Shown: positions 1 through 5,305, counted from the stretch's first letter. The stretch: DNA of 7,324 bases from Elusimicrobia bacterium RIFCSPLOWO2_01_FULL_54_10 (GCA_001799975.1 MGUQ01000065.1:3751-11074); one strand, 5' to 3'. Translations and numbers: made by a program. Notes: generated from the letters alone by a model not told the origin.

Positions 1-148
1 CGATGTGGCGGTGTTTTTCTATTGAGAGGATGGTTTGGGCCCAGATGATGGAATCAAAATACCTCTGGGCTTTTTCCACTTTGCGATGCACATAATCCGA
101 CAGGGCGGGTGTTAAGTCCAGGTGCCGGGCGGTTATGTTGAGTTGCAT
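1..148 (-). CDS. hpf: Ribosome hibernation promoting factor HPF/RaiA family, N-terminal part (3' end outside window)
   Basis: Reading leftward from the ATG at 148, the protein begins MQLNITARHLDLTPALSDYV and continues with K-rich helix residues, YFDSI and an LSIEKHRH segment before the window ends (about 49 residues seen). This fits the start of the HPF/YfiA/RaiA family (beta-strand, TPAL..YV helix, then the EK.RH strand). Members bind the 30S decoding centre and help form inactive 70S or 100S ribosomes in stationary phase. An alternative ATG at 154 would add two residues (ML); 148 is preferred because family members usually begin at MQ(L/I)xIxGR. There is no Shine-Dalgarno sequence before either ATG. 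Whether this is the long or short HPF form cannot be told, because the C-terminus lies off the window. In many Gram-negatives lptB is followed by rpoN and then hpf; here hpf follows lptB directly, 27 bases after its stop. Confidence 0.85.
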   Translation of the reverse strand, partial: MQLNITARHLDLTPALSDYVHRKVEKAQRYFDSIIWAQTILSIEKHRHI

Positions 149-157
149 GAGCATTAT

Positions 158-186
158 ATTTTACACTAATCGACGTCATATTTCAA
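158..186 (-). promoter_or_regulatory. Possible sigma70-type promoter ahead of hpf
   Basis: On the minus strand TTGAAA (181-186, one mismatch to the -35 consensus) is followed after exactly 17 bases by TAAAAT (158-163, one mismatch to the -10 consensus). The -35 lies in the last codons of lptB and the -10 in the lptB-hpf gap. Transcription would start near 150-152, only a few bases before the hpf ATG at 148, giving a nearly leaderless mRNA, which agrees with the lack of a Shine-Dalgarno site. It is a pattern match only, in an AT-rich junction where such matches can arise by chance. Confidence 0.4.
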
Positions 187-895
187 ATTCTTCGCCGAGA
201 TAGACCCGCTTGGCCTCGGGACTTTCCGCGAGCGCTTTGGCGTCGCCCTCGAGCAGGACCTTGCCCTGGTAAAGTATGTAGGCCCGGTCGATGATTTCCA
301 GGGTTTCCCGCACATTGTGGTCCGTGATCAGCAAACCCAGGCCGCGTTCGCGCAGGCGCTGGAGCGTATTTTGAAGCTCCGAAACCGTGATGGGATCGAT
401 GCCCACAAAGGGCTCGTCCAGCAGAAGAAATTTTGGATCGGTGAGGAGCGCCCGGCATATTTCCAGGCGCCGTTTTTCGCCGCCGGACAGCGTGCCGGCC
501 ACCTGCTTGCGCCGTTCGATGAGGCCCATTTCCACAAGGAGGCTTTCTTCTTTTTCCTTTTGGGCCGGTTTGGAGAGTTTCAGCGTCTCCAGGATGATCC
601 TCAAATTATTTTCCACGGTGAGTTTTCTGAAAATGGAGGGCTCTTGAGGCAGATATCCGATGCCCAAACGCGCGCGTTCATACATGGGCATTTTTGAAAT
701 TTCCAGCTCATCCAGGGAAACGGTGCCTTCGTCGCAGCGCACCATGCCCACGATCACATAAAAGGTGGTGGTTTTTCCGGCGCCGTTGGGGCCCAGCAGC
801 CCCACGATCTCTCCCGATGAAACGGAAACATGGGAGCCATTGAGCACCTGGCGTGAGCCGTAATTTTTCTTCAGGTTCAGGCCCTTGAGCGTCAT
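176..895 (-). CDS. lptB: LPS export ABC transporter ATP-binding protein LptB
   Basis: A 239-residue cytoplasmic ATPase, close to the ~241 residues of E. coli LptB. It is expected to act as a dimer under the LptF/LptG permeases to extract LPS from the inner membrane. All ABC motifs are present: Walker A GPNGAGKT at 35-42, Q-loop Gln84 (YLPQEPSIF), signature LSGGE at 136-140 followed by KRRLEI, Walker B FLLLDE at 156-161 with catalytic Glu161, D-loop region GIDP, and H-loop His193 in ITDHNVRE. The LSGGEKRRLEI and DEPFVGIDP strings are typical of the LptB subfamily rather than of LivF/LivG relatives. Its ATG overlaps the lptA stop by ATGA (892-895), and no purine-rich ribosome site precedes it, so translation is probably coupled to lptA. 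LptF and LptG are not in the window. Confidence 0.97.
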   Translation of the reverse strand: MTLKGLNLKKNYGSRQVLNGSHVSVSSGEIVGLLGPNGAGKTTTFYVIVGMVRCDEGTVSLDELEISKMPMYERARLGIGYLPQEPSIFRKLTVENNLRIILETLKLSKPAQKEKEESLLVEMGLIERRKQVAGTLSGGEKRRLEICRALLTDPKFLLLDEPFVGIDPITVSELQNTLQRLRERGLGLLITDHNVRETLEIIDRAYILYQGKVLLEGDAKALAESPEAKRVYLGEEFEI

Positions 896-1509
896 GGGAC
901 GGGAGATCGGTCGTTTTTGAGCAGCACCACGCCGCGGACTTTTTCCGAGAAATGGATTTCGCGCGTATCCGTGAACGCCGTGATGATCTGGGCGGAGATC
1001 CGGGTGTGGTGTTCATCCTGGATGATGGTGAACTCCGGCCGTCCGCCCACGGCGGTGATCTTCTTTTCCTCGTTGGAATAGGAAACATTTTCCGCAGTGA
1101 GCGTGCTGGAAGTTTGAATGACGGACACCTTGCCCGAGGCGTGAAGTTCGGAATTCATCGGGTTGATGATGATTTTTTGGGCGAGCAGGCGCGTGGCGGG
1201 CTGGGTTGGGTCCGCGCTCACCCAAAGCGCGTCCGGACCGCCCCACACTTCGCCCAGGCCCTGGCCCCGGTCGTAGCGCGCAAACTGGGAGACGGATTCC
1301 AGAGTGTCTCCGTTGTCCATCAAATATTTCACCTTCACGTGTCCGGCCGCTTCAATGACGCGGCCGTGGTCTTTGGAGATGGTTTCGTCCGCGGAAAGTT
1401 TCAGGGGGCCCTTGGACAACTCTTTGGCGCTGATCCGCTTAACAGGATTCTCAGCGGCCTGAAGCGCCGAAATCCACATCAACAGAAATAGCGCGAGAAA
1501 GAGCTTCAC
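892..1509 (-). CDS. lptA: LPS transport periplasmic bridge protein LptA (OstA-like)
   Basis: A 205-residue exported protein (E. coli LptA has 185). Residues 3-17 form a hydrophobic signal peptide (LFLALFLLMWISALQ) with probable cleavage near Ala18/Ala19. The rest is beta-rich with the repeating strands of the OstA/LptA jellyroll: LSADETISKDHGRVIEAAGHV, then LLAQKIII, ELHASGKVSVIQ, LTAENVSYSNEEKKITAVG and a C-terminal strand to about 198. LptA oligomers bridge LptC at the inner membrane to LptD at the outer membrane and carry the acyl chains of LPS in their groove. The start is a GTG at 1509 whose GTGA overlaps the stop of the upstream kdsC-lptC frame (1506-1509), with AAGGA just before it. 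Sequence similarity in this family is low; the call rests on the signal peptide, strand pattern and position between lptC and lptB. Confidence 0.9.
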   Translation of the reverse strand: MKLFLALFLLMWISALQAAENPVKRISAKELSKGPLKLSADETISKDHGRVIEAAGHVKVKYLMDNGDTLESVSQFARYDRGQGLGEVWGGPDALWVSADPTQPATRLLAQKIIINPMNSELHASGKVSVIQTSSTLTAENVSYSNEEKKITAVGGRPEFTIIQDEHHTRISAQIITAFTDTREIHFSEKVRGVVLLKNDRSPVP

Positions 1510-2099
1510 TGATCCTTGGGGATCTTTTTGGGGTATATGGACGCTTCGTGCCGGAAGATTTTGACGGTGCTCAAGTCCGGGCTGGCTTCCATGCCTTCGC
1601 CGATGAGGATGGAATCTTCGCGAACGATGCGGATGGCGGCTTCCGTGGTGATCGTCTTCTTCTCCGTCGAATATTGCAGCCGCTCGGTGGTCAGCACCGT
1701 GCCGTCGCGGGCTTCCACCTGCACGCCGCCCCAGGCATGCAATTCCTTGGTTTCCGTGTTGACTTCACCTTGCGGCGCGGAAAGGACGGCTTCCGTGGCC
1801 TGGTTTTTTTTGGCCAGGAGCAGGCTTTCGCGGGAATGGTTCTTTTTGCGGCCGGCTTTGGCGTCCATGAACTCAATGGTGAAATTTTCAAGCGTGGTTT
1901 TGTTGAGCCGGTCGTAGCGCTGGGCGATTTCGCTGTTTAAAATCCAAACGGGCACTCCGCCCTGGGTTTCTGTGATTTTGAACTTCTCAATCCATTGGTC
2001 CGGTTTCTCCGTGAGGTTTTGAGGCGGAGTTTGCGACGAGCAGGCTGCGAGAAACGCGCCCAAGGCCAGGACGGTGAATGTTTTTAAAAACGGGGCCAT
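1506..2099 (-). other. lptC: LptC portion of the fused frame, with possible internal start at 2099
   Basis: If translation restarts at the ATG at 2099, the product is a 197-residue lipoprotein, a normal size for LptC. Its signal sequence is MAPFLKTFTVLALGAFLAAC: one Lys, a hydrophobic core, then a lipobox with the acceptor Cys at residue 20. That is a complete stand-alone type II signal peptide, which argues that the LptC part was, or still is, made from its own start. Only a weak site (GGAAAAAGG, with the last GG two bases from the ATG) precedes it. This is an overlay on the full-length entry, not an extra gene. Confidence 0.5.
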
Positions 2100-2612
2100 G
2101 GCCTTTTTCCAGCGCCCCTGGGCCACAAGGATGAGTTCTATCACTTCGCGCAGAACGCCCCGGCCTGCGGCGGCGCGCGTCTGGTAATGCGCAGTCTTGC
2201 GGATGAGCTCCGGCGATTCCGGCGGGCAAACAGCCAGCCCTGCGCGCTTCATGACGGGATAATCCACACAATCATCTCCCACATAGGCAATTTGATTTGC
2301 GGAAATTTTCATGGAATCGGCAATGTCCTTGACCGCGCTCCATTTATCGACGCTGCCCTGCCGTAAAAAATGCACGCCGACGTCCTTGGCGCGGAGTTCT
2401 ACTTGGCGGGATTTTCGCGCGGTGACCCAGGCCATTTTAATGGGGGCGCCGCTGTGTTTGAGCAAAGCAAAGCCCATGCGGTCCTTCACGCTCCAGATTT
2501 TGATTTCCTCGCCGGAATCCAAAATGATGATTTCGCCGCCCGTGAGCACGCCGTCCACATCCGTGGCCAGCAGGCGGATTTTCTTGGCGCGGGCCAGGAT
2601 ATTTTTATTCAT
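1506..2612 (-). CDS. kdsC-lptC: KdsC phosphatase fused in frame to LptC lipoprotein
   Basis: One open frame of 368 codons joins two proteins that are normally separate. Residues 1-171 are a HAD phosphatase of the KdsC (3-deoxy-D-manno-octulosonate 8-phosphatase) type: DVDGVLT at 18-24 with nucleophile Asp18 and acid/base Asp20, VTARKS at 63-68, DK at 89-90, and GDDCVDYPVM at 112-121. The usual end GRGVLREVIELILVAQG is at 150-166. From Met172 a second protein begins: hydrophobic stretch 174-190, lipobox L188-A189-A190 with Cys191, then a beta-rich LptC domain (about 210-355) with LSAPQGEV, GGVQVEARDG, LTTERLQY and LIGEGMEA. KdsC makes free Kdo in the cytoplasm; LptC passes LPS from LptBFG to LptA. 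The first ATG (2612) has AGGT four bases before it. No stop lies between the parts. Either a real fusion is made, LptC starts separately at 2099, or a base-count error in the AAAAA run just before Met172 hides a stop. Confidence 0.9.
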   Translation of the reverse strand: MNKNILARAKKIRLLATDVDGVLTGGEIIILDSGEEIKIWSVKDRMGFALLKHSGAPIKMAWVTARKSRQVELRAKDVGVHFLRQGSVDKWSAVKDIADSMKISANQIAYVGDDCVDYPVMKRAGLAVCPPESPELIRKTAHYQTRAAAGRGVLREVIELILVAQGRWKKAMAPFLKTFTVLALGAFLAACSSQTPPQNLTEKPDQWIEKFKITETQGGVPVWILNSEIAQRYDRLNKTTLENFTIEFMDAKAGRKKNHSRESLLLAKKNQATEAVLSAPQGEVNTETKELHAWGGVQVEARDGTVLTTERLQYSTEKKTITTEAAIRIVREDSILIGEGMEASPDLSTVKIFRHEASIYPKKIPKDQ

Positions 2613-2613
2613 T

Positions 2614-2787
2614 CTACCTAACCTTGATCTTTCCGGGTGGAATCATTTTGATTTTTCCGTCCTTCCAAATGGCAATGGGAATTCCTTTGCGCTTGTGCTC
2701 CAGGAGAACTTGCCTCACGGCGCTTTTTAATGCATTCTCGGCATTTTTGCCAAATGGAGTGAGCATGGGTTTGTGTTTCTTTTTCAC
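2614..2787 (-). CDS. Small basic protein, possible partner (antitoxin-like) of a zeta-type kinase
   Basis: An intact 57-residue ORF. It starts with GTG at 2787, whose GTGA overlaps the stop of the zeta-like remnant, with GAGG at 2798-2801 ten bases upstream. It ends with TAG one base before the kdsC ATG. The N-terminus is lysine-rich (MKKKHKPM). A likely amphipathic helix follows (NAENALKSAVRQVLLEHKRKG, residues ~15-35), then a short beta-like tail IPIAIWKDGKIKMIPPGKI. The pattern 'AL..AV..V..EHKR.G.PI.IW.DGK....P' matches, from memory, small proteins encoded next to COG4185 zeta-toxin-like ATPases, where they may be the antitoxin; this recollection is not checked. GC is about 42-47%, between the island and the core genes. 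The snug fit ahead of kdsC suggests kdsC is now coupled to this gene. Confidence 0.65.
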   Translation of the reverse strand: MKKKHKPMLTPFGKNAENALKSAVRQVLLEHKRKGIPIAIWKDGKIKMIPPGKIKVR

Positions 2788-2954
2788 TTTTCTTTTACCT
2801 CATTTAAAATTTGGTTGTAGAGTTCTTGATCAAAGATTTGATTTTGATGCTCTGATTTTTCAAACAACGCCCGAGGCTCTTCTGAAGAGTTGTCGAAAAT
2901 CATAAGTTGGTCTAAAAGCTGATTATAAACATTGAATAAGTTCCAAATCGTCCT
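2784..2954 (-). pseudogene. C-terminal remnant of a zeta-toxin-like kinase (COG4185-type)
   Basis: The frame ending with TGA at 2784-2786 encodes about 56 residues back to an in-frame TAA at 2955-2957. From the tail end backwards it holds IFDQELYNQIL, then EEPRALFE, then LMIFDNSS, then NLFNVYNQLLD. This order, 'NLF.(L)Y..L.D...(I/V)(F/Y)DNS...P...........(I/Y)(Y/F)D..L...I', is how zeta-toxin-like predicted ATPases of COG4185 usually end. The N-terminal P-loop kinase domain is absent: the sequence upstream codes, in another frame, for an unrelated hydrophobic ORF. The first ATG in the frame is at 2903, without a ribosome site, so at most a 39-residue stub could be made. The remnant shares GTGA (2784-2787) with the next small gene, as expected of an operon pair. 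Loss of the catalytic part would leave no kinase toxicity. Family assignment is by motif memory and is moderately sure. Confidence 0.55.
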
Positions 2955-3250
2955 TTATATACTTGTGGGAATATCGGAAGAAAGACAATAACAAAAATAT
3001 ACATGATCGTTTTCTCTGAAATTCCATTAAAAGTAATATCAAGAATAACTCCAAGGATTGCAGATACGATTAGGGAGATGGCTGATGCAATAATCAACAT
3101 GATTGGAAGATGCATGAATATGATGAGTATGCCTGGTAAGATATGTTCGGGAGTAATGTTAGGATTTTTTGATCTTATGCGATCAAAGATTGAATACAGA
3201 AGGCCTGATACCAAAACAATGAGTATGCCTCGAAATAGATGATCTTTCAC
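2912..3250 (-). CDS. Hypothetical AT-rich membrane protein, possibly truncated at its C-terminus
   Basis: A 112-residue ORF I do not recognise. Hydrophobic segments lie at about 8-22, 38-70 (long enough for two passes, with His47 and Pro49 inside) and 82-98, separated by charged loops (DRIRSKN at 23-29; SEKT at 78-81), so three or four membrane passes are likely. It starts with GTG at 3250, overlapping the kdsD stop by GTGA, with GAGG seven bases upstream (3258-3261), so it would be translated with the operon. GC over 2941-3240 is about 35%, far below the flanking genes. The last ~14 codons (2912-2954) run through the zeta-like remnant in another frame, so the natural C-terminus may be lost and replaced by out-of-frame residues. 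It may be a decaying gene. The opposite-strand ORF here looks like a shadow. Confidence 0.5.
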   Translation of the reverse strand: MKDHLFRGILIVLVSGLLYSIFDRIRSKNPNITPEHILPGILIIFMHLPIMLIIASAISLIVSAILGVILDITFNGISEKTIMYIFVIVFLPIFPQVYKGRFGTYSMFIISF

Positions 3251-4236
3251 GCGATGCCCTCGGCCAGCAGGTCGCGCTCGTCTAAAATACCCACCGCGCG
3301 GCCTTTGGAGTCCACCACGGGAATGTTGTCAAAGCCGCCGTCTTTAAGCAGGTTGAGAGCTTCGTGGATGCTTTTGTCAGGAGTGATGCGCGTGGGATTT
3401 TTTGTCATGACGGAATCTATTTTTTTCTCCAGCAGTCGCGGCTCTTTCTGAAGGCGGCGGCGCAAGTCACCGTCTGTAAAAAATCCGGCCAGGCGGCCGC
3501 TGGAATTCACCACGCTAGTGGCTCCCAAGCGGGCACGGGTCATTTCCAATAGGGCTGAACGGACAGAAGCGCCCAGACGCACCACGGGGTTGGCGCGGCC
3601 GCTGCGCATCAAATCCGATACTTTGAGTGTGAGTTTTTTTCCGATGGCGCCGCCCGGATGCAGACGCGCGAAATCTTTTGAATTAAATCCGTTGATTTCC
3701 ATGAGAGCCATGGCGAGCGCGTCCCCAAGCGCCAGCATGGCTGTTGTGGAGGCGGTGGGGGCCAGGTTGAGCGGGCAGGCCTCTTTTCGGACGGCGGTCA
3801 AAATCACAATATCGGCCAGACGCGCCAGACGGGAGGCGCGGCTCTGCGTCATGGCCACGAGCGGGAGCCGGAGGTCTTTTAAGGTAGGGAGAATTTTTTT
3901 GATTTCGTCTGATTCTCCGGATTGGGAAAGGGCCAGCACAGCGTCGCCCGAGCGGATCATGCCCAAATCTCCATGGAGGCCTTCCGACGGGTGAAAAAAA
4001 ATCGCGGGAGTGCCCGTGGAAGAAAGCGTGGAAGCGATTTTGCGGCCGACAAGGCCCGATTTGCCAATGCCCATGACCACCACCTGCCCGCCCGTGAGCG
4101 TGATGCGATGAAGAGTTTCAACAGCTTTGCTGAAGCCAATGTCCAAATGGCGCATCTGGTCCCGCACCGCCTGGGATTCAATGGCCAGAACCGTGCGCGC
4201 GCGCCGCAGGAGAGCGGCTCTATTTATGGATTTCAT
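3247..4236 (-). CDS. kdsD: Arabinose-5-phosphate isomerase KdsD/KpsF
   Basis: A 329-residue enzyme (E. coli KdsD has 328) that converts ribulose 5-phosphate to arabinose 5-phosphate, the first step of Kdo synthesis. An SIS domain spans about 40-175: GIGKSG at 56-61, FFHPSEGLHGDLGM from 80 to 93 with His88, LSQSGESDE from 103, and EACPLNLAPTASTT before the helix GDALAMAL. His193 in ARLHPGG lines up with E. coli His193. Two CBS domains follow (about 208-265 and 272-329), the second with PTRITPDKSIHEAL and GILDERDLLAEG; these are usually regulatory and may sense a nucleotide sugar. Both domains are complete, so the insertion downstream did not damage the gene. The ATG at 4236 lies inside the end of the zinc-ribbon gene (17-base overlap), with AAAGGGA just upstream. 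KpsF/GutQ paralogues catalyse the same reaction; the context of kdsA, kdsC and kdsB supports the LPS role. Confidence 0.96.
   Translation of the reverse strand: MKSINRAALLRRARTVLAIESQAVRDQMRHLDIGFSKAVETLHRITLTGGQVVVMGIGKSGLVGRKIASTLSSTGTPAIFFHPSEGLHGDLGMIRSGDAVLALSQSGESDEIKKILPTLKDLRLPLVAMTQSRASRLARLADIVILTAVRKEACPLNLAPTASTTAMLALGDALAMALMEINGFNSKDFARLHPGGAIGKKLTLKVSDLMRSGRANPVVRLGASVRSALLEMTRARLGATSVVNSSGRLAGFFTDGDLRRRLQKEPRLLEKKIDSVMTKNPTRITPDKSIHEALNLLKDGGFDNIPVVDSKGRAVGILDERDLLAEGIA
3258..3261 (-). promoter_or_regulatory. Shine-Dalgarno site at the end of kdsD for the 3250 GTG start
   Basis: GAGG inside the kdsD codons for Glu-Gly, seven bases before the GTG at 3250. Together with the GTGA stop/start overlap it makes initiation at this GTG credible. 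The same site may originally have served the next Kdo gene before the AT-rich segment was inserted; that is inference. Confidence 0.45.
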
Positions 4237-4468
4237 TTCCCTTTTGCATCCAGGGAGTGACTTCCGGCGGAATGGCCCGCATGTAAGGTTTCAGCAGCCA
4301 GTTAAGAAAGAAAAAAACCACGATCAATACGCCGTAAATGACGGCAAGGGTTTTCAAGTGCCATTCCTTGGTGGGCGCATAAAGCGGCTGGGCCGTCATG
4401 GACACGCCGCATTTTTTGCAGACGGCGGCGGTGTCTTTGTTTTCTGCTGTGCAGGAAGGACATTTCAT
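4220..4468 (-). CDS. Zinc-ribbon, single-pass membrane protein of unknown function
   Basis: An 82-residue protein. The N-terminus carries C3-P-S-C6 and C17-K-K-C20, a CxxC-x10-CxxC zinc ribbon like those of the zinc-ribbon domain families found at the ends of many bacterial membrane proteins. A linker (about 21-37) leads to one strongly hydrophobic segment at 38-59 (LKTLAVIYGVLIVVFFFLNWLL), followed by a short positively charged tail ending HK. With no signal peptide before the Cys residues, the ribbon is probably cytoplasmic. The ATG overlaps the kdsA stop by ATGA (4465-4468) and the 3' end overlaps kdsD by 17 bases, so it is firmly embedded in the Kdo operon and probably co-translated. Its role is unknown; scaffolding or regulation of Kdo or LPS enzymes at the membrane is only a guess from position. 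Confidence 0.8.
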   Translation of the reverse strand: MKCPSCTAENKDTAAVCKKCGVSMTAQPLYAPTKEWHLKTLAVIYGVLIVVFFFLNWLLKPYMRAIPPEVTPWMQKGNEIHK

Positions 4469-5298
4469 TGGGCTCTGCCTCCGTTTTTAGCGACTTTATC
4501 GATCGCCATGAGGGTTTTGACCAGTCCCTTCACCTGGGAAAGTTTCACGCTGTTGGGCCCATCCGACAAAGCGCGGTCGGGATTGGGGTGCACTTCCATG
4601 AACATGGCCGCCACGCCCACCGCCGCGGCCGCGCGCGCCAGAGGCTCAACAAATTCCCTCTGTCCGCCGGAAGATTTGCCTTTGGCCCCGGGCAGCTGCA
4701 CCGAATGCGTGGCGTCGAACACCACGGGGTAGCCTGTGCGCTTCATGATCTCCAGGCCGCGCATATCTACCACCAAATTGTTATAGCCAAATGATGTTCC
4801 GCGTTCGGTAAAAATAATCTTGGAATTGCCGTGCCTGGAAATTTTCTCGGCCACATTGCCCATTTCCCAGGGCGCAAGAAACTGGCCTTTTTTCACATTC
4901 ACGGCCCTGCCCGTGTCCGCACAGGCCAGGAGCAGGTCCGTTTGGCGGCAGAGGAAAGCAGGGATTTGCAAAACATCCGCCACGCGCGCGGCCGCGGCCG
5001 CATCGGAGGGCTCATGCACGTCGGTGAGCACGGTCAAGTTAAATTCTTCTTTGACATCTGAGAGCATGCTCAGGCCGTCGCTCACTCCCGGCCCGCGGTA
5101 AGAAGCGACTGAAGAGCGGTTGGCTTTGTCGTACGAACACTTGAAAATGAGGCGCACGCCCAGTTCTTTTGAAATGGATTTGAGGGTTTTGGCCACCAAG
5201 CGCAGGTGGGATTCGGATTCCATCACGCAGGGGCCTGCGATGAGTGCCAGGGGCAGGGAGTTGCCCAGGTTGAAAGTTCCGACGGAGACTTGTTTCAT
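4465..5298 (-). CDS. kdsA: 2-dehydro-3-deoxyphosphooctonate aldolase (Kdo-8-phosphate synthase) KdsA
   Basis: A 277-residue TIM-barrel enzyme that condenses arabinose 5-phosphate and phosphoenolpyruvate into Kdo-8-phosphate. Family motifs run the full length: IAGPCVMES (20-28), FKCSYDKANRSS (52-63), SYRGPG (66-71), TDVHEP (92-97), QIPAFLCRQTDLL (111-123), KKGQFLAPWEM (136-146), ERGTSFGYNNLVVDMR (165-180), FDATHSVQ (194-201) and HPNPDRALSDGP (237-248). Cys24 stands where E. coli KdsA has Asn26. With His198, Glu235 and Asp246 this gives the four ligands of the metal-dependent class, as in Aquifex. The ATG at 5298 is chosen because IAGPC should lie near residue 20; the frame stays open to 5568, but that stretch is low-complexity sequence antisense in frame to pyrG. 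The start is seven bases after the pyrG stop. Confidence 0.97.
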   Translation of the reverse strand: MKQVSVGTFNLGNSLPLALIAGPCVMESESHLRLVAKTLKSISKELGVRLIFKCSYDKANRSSVASYRGPGVSDGLSMLSDVKEEFNLTVLTDVHEPSDAAAAARVADVLQIPAFLCRQTDLLLACADTGRAVNVKKGQFLAPWEMGNVAEKISRHGNSKIIFTERGTSFGYNNLVVDMRGLEIMKRTGYPVVFDATHSVQLPGAKGKSSGGQREFVEPLARAAAAVGVAAMFMEVHPNPDRALSDGPNSVKLSQVKGLVKTLMAIDKVAKNGGRAQ

Positions 5299-5305
5299 CG
5301 CGGGA

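Noticed and set aside
387..647. Long plus-strand ORFs opposite lptB, kdsD and pyrG
   Set aside because: These are antisense shadows of well-conserved genes, common at this GC content, with no family motifs or ribosome sites.
2624..2905. Plus-strand 93-codon ORF over the small gene and zeta remnant
   Set aside because: The minus-strand frames show family-like motifs and an overlapping stop/start pair. The plus frame is a hydrophobic, Phe/Leu-rich shadow.
3168..3187. Perfect 7-base inverted repeat TTTGATC / GATCAAA with a 6-base loop
   Set aside because: It lies within the hydrophobic ORF, the stem is short and AT-rich, and no T-run follows it in the minus-strand direction, so it is not a credible terminator or attachment site.
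2828..3191. Direct repeat GATCAAAGATT at 2828-2838 and 3181-3191, and TGATCTTTC at 2625-2633 and 3240-3248
   Set aside because: I considered these as target-site duplications or attachment sites for the island. The 11-base copies are inside it and not at its edges, and the 9-base copies are short enough to arise by chance, so no clear mobile-element ends can be claimed.
3003..3242. Plus-strand 79-codon ORF opposite the hydrophobic ORF
   Set aside because: It is antisense to the minus-strand membrane ORF, is unusually rich in Met (antisense of His/Ile codons), has no clear ribosome site and runs against every other gene.
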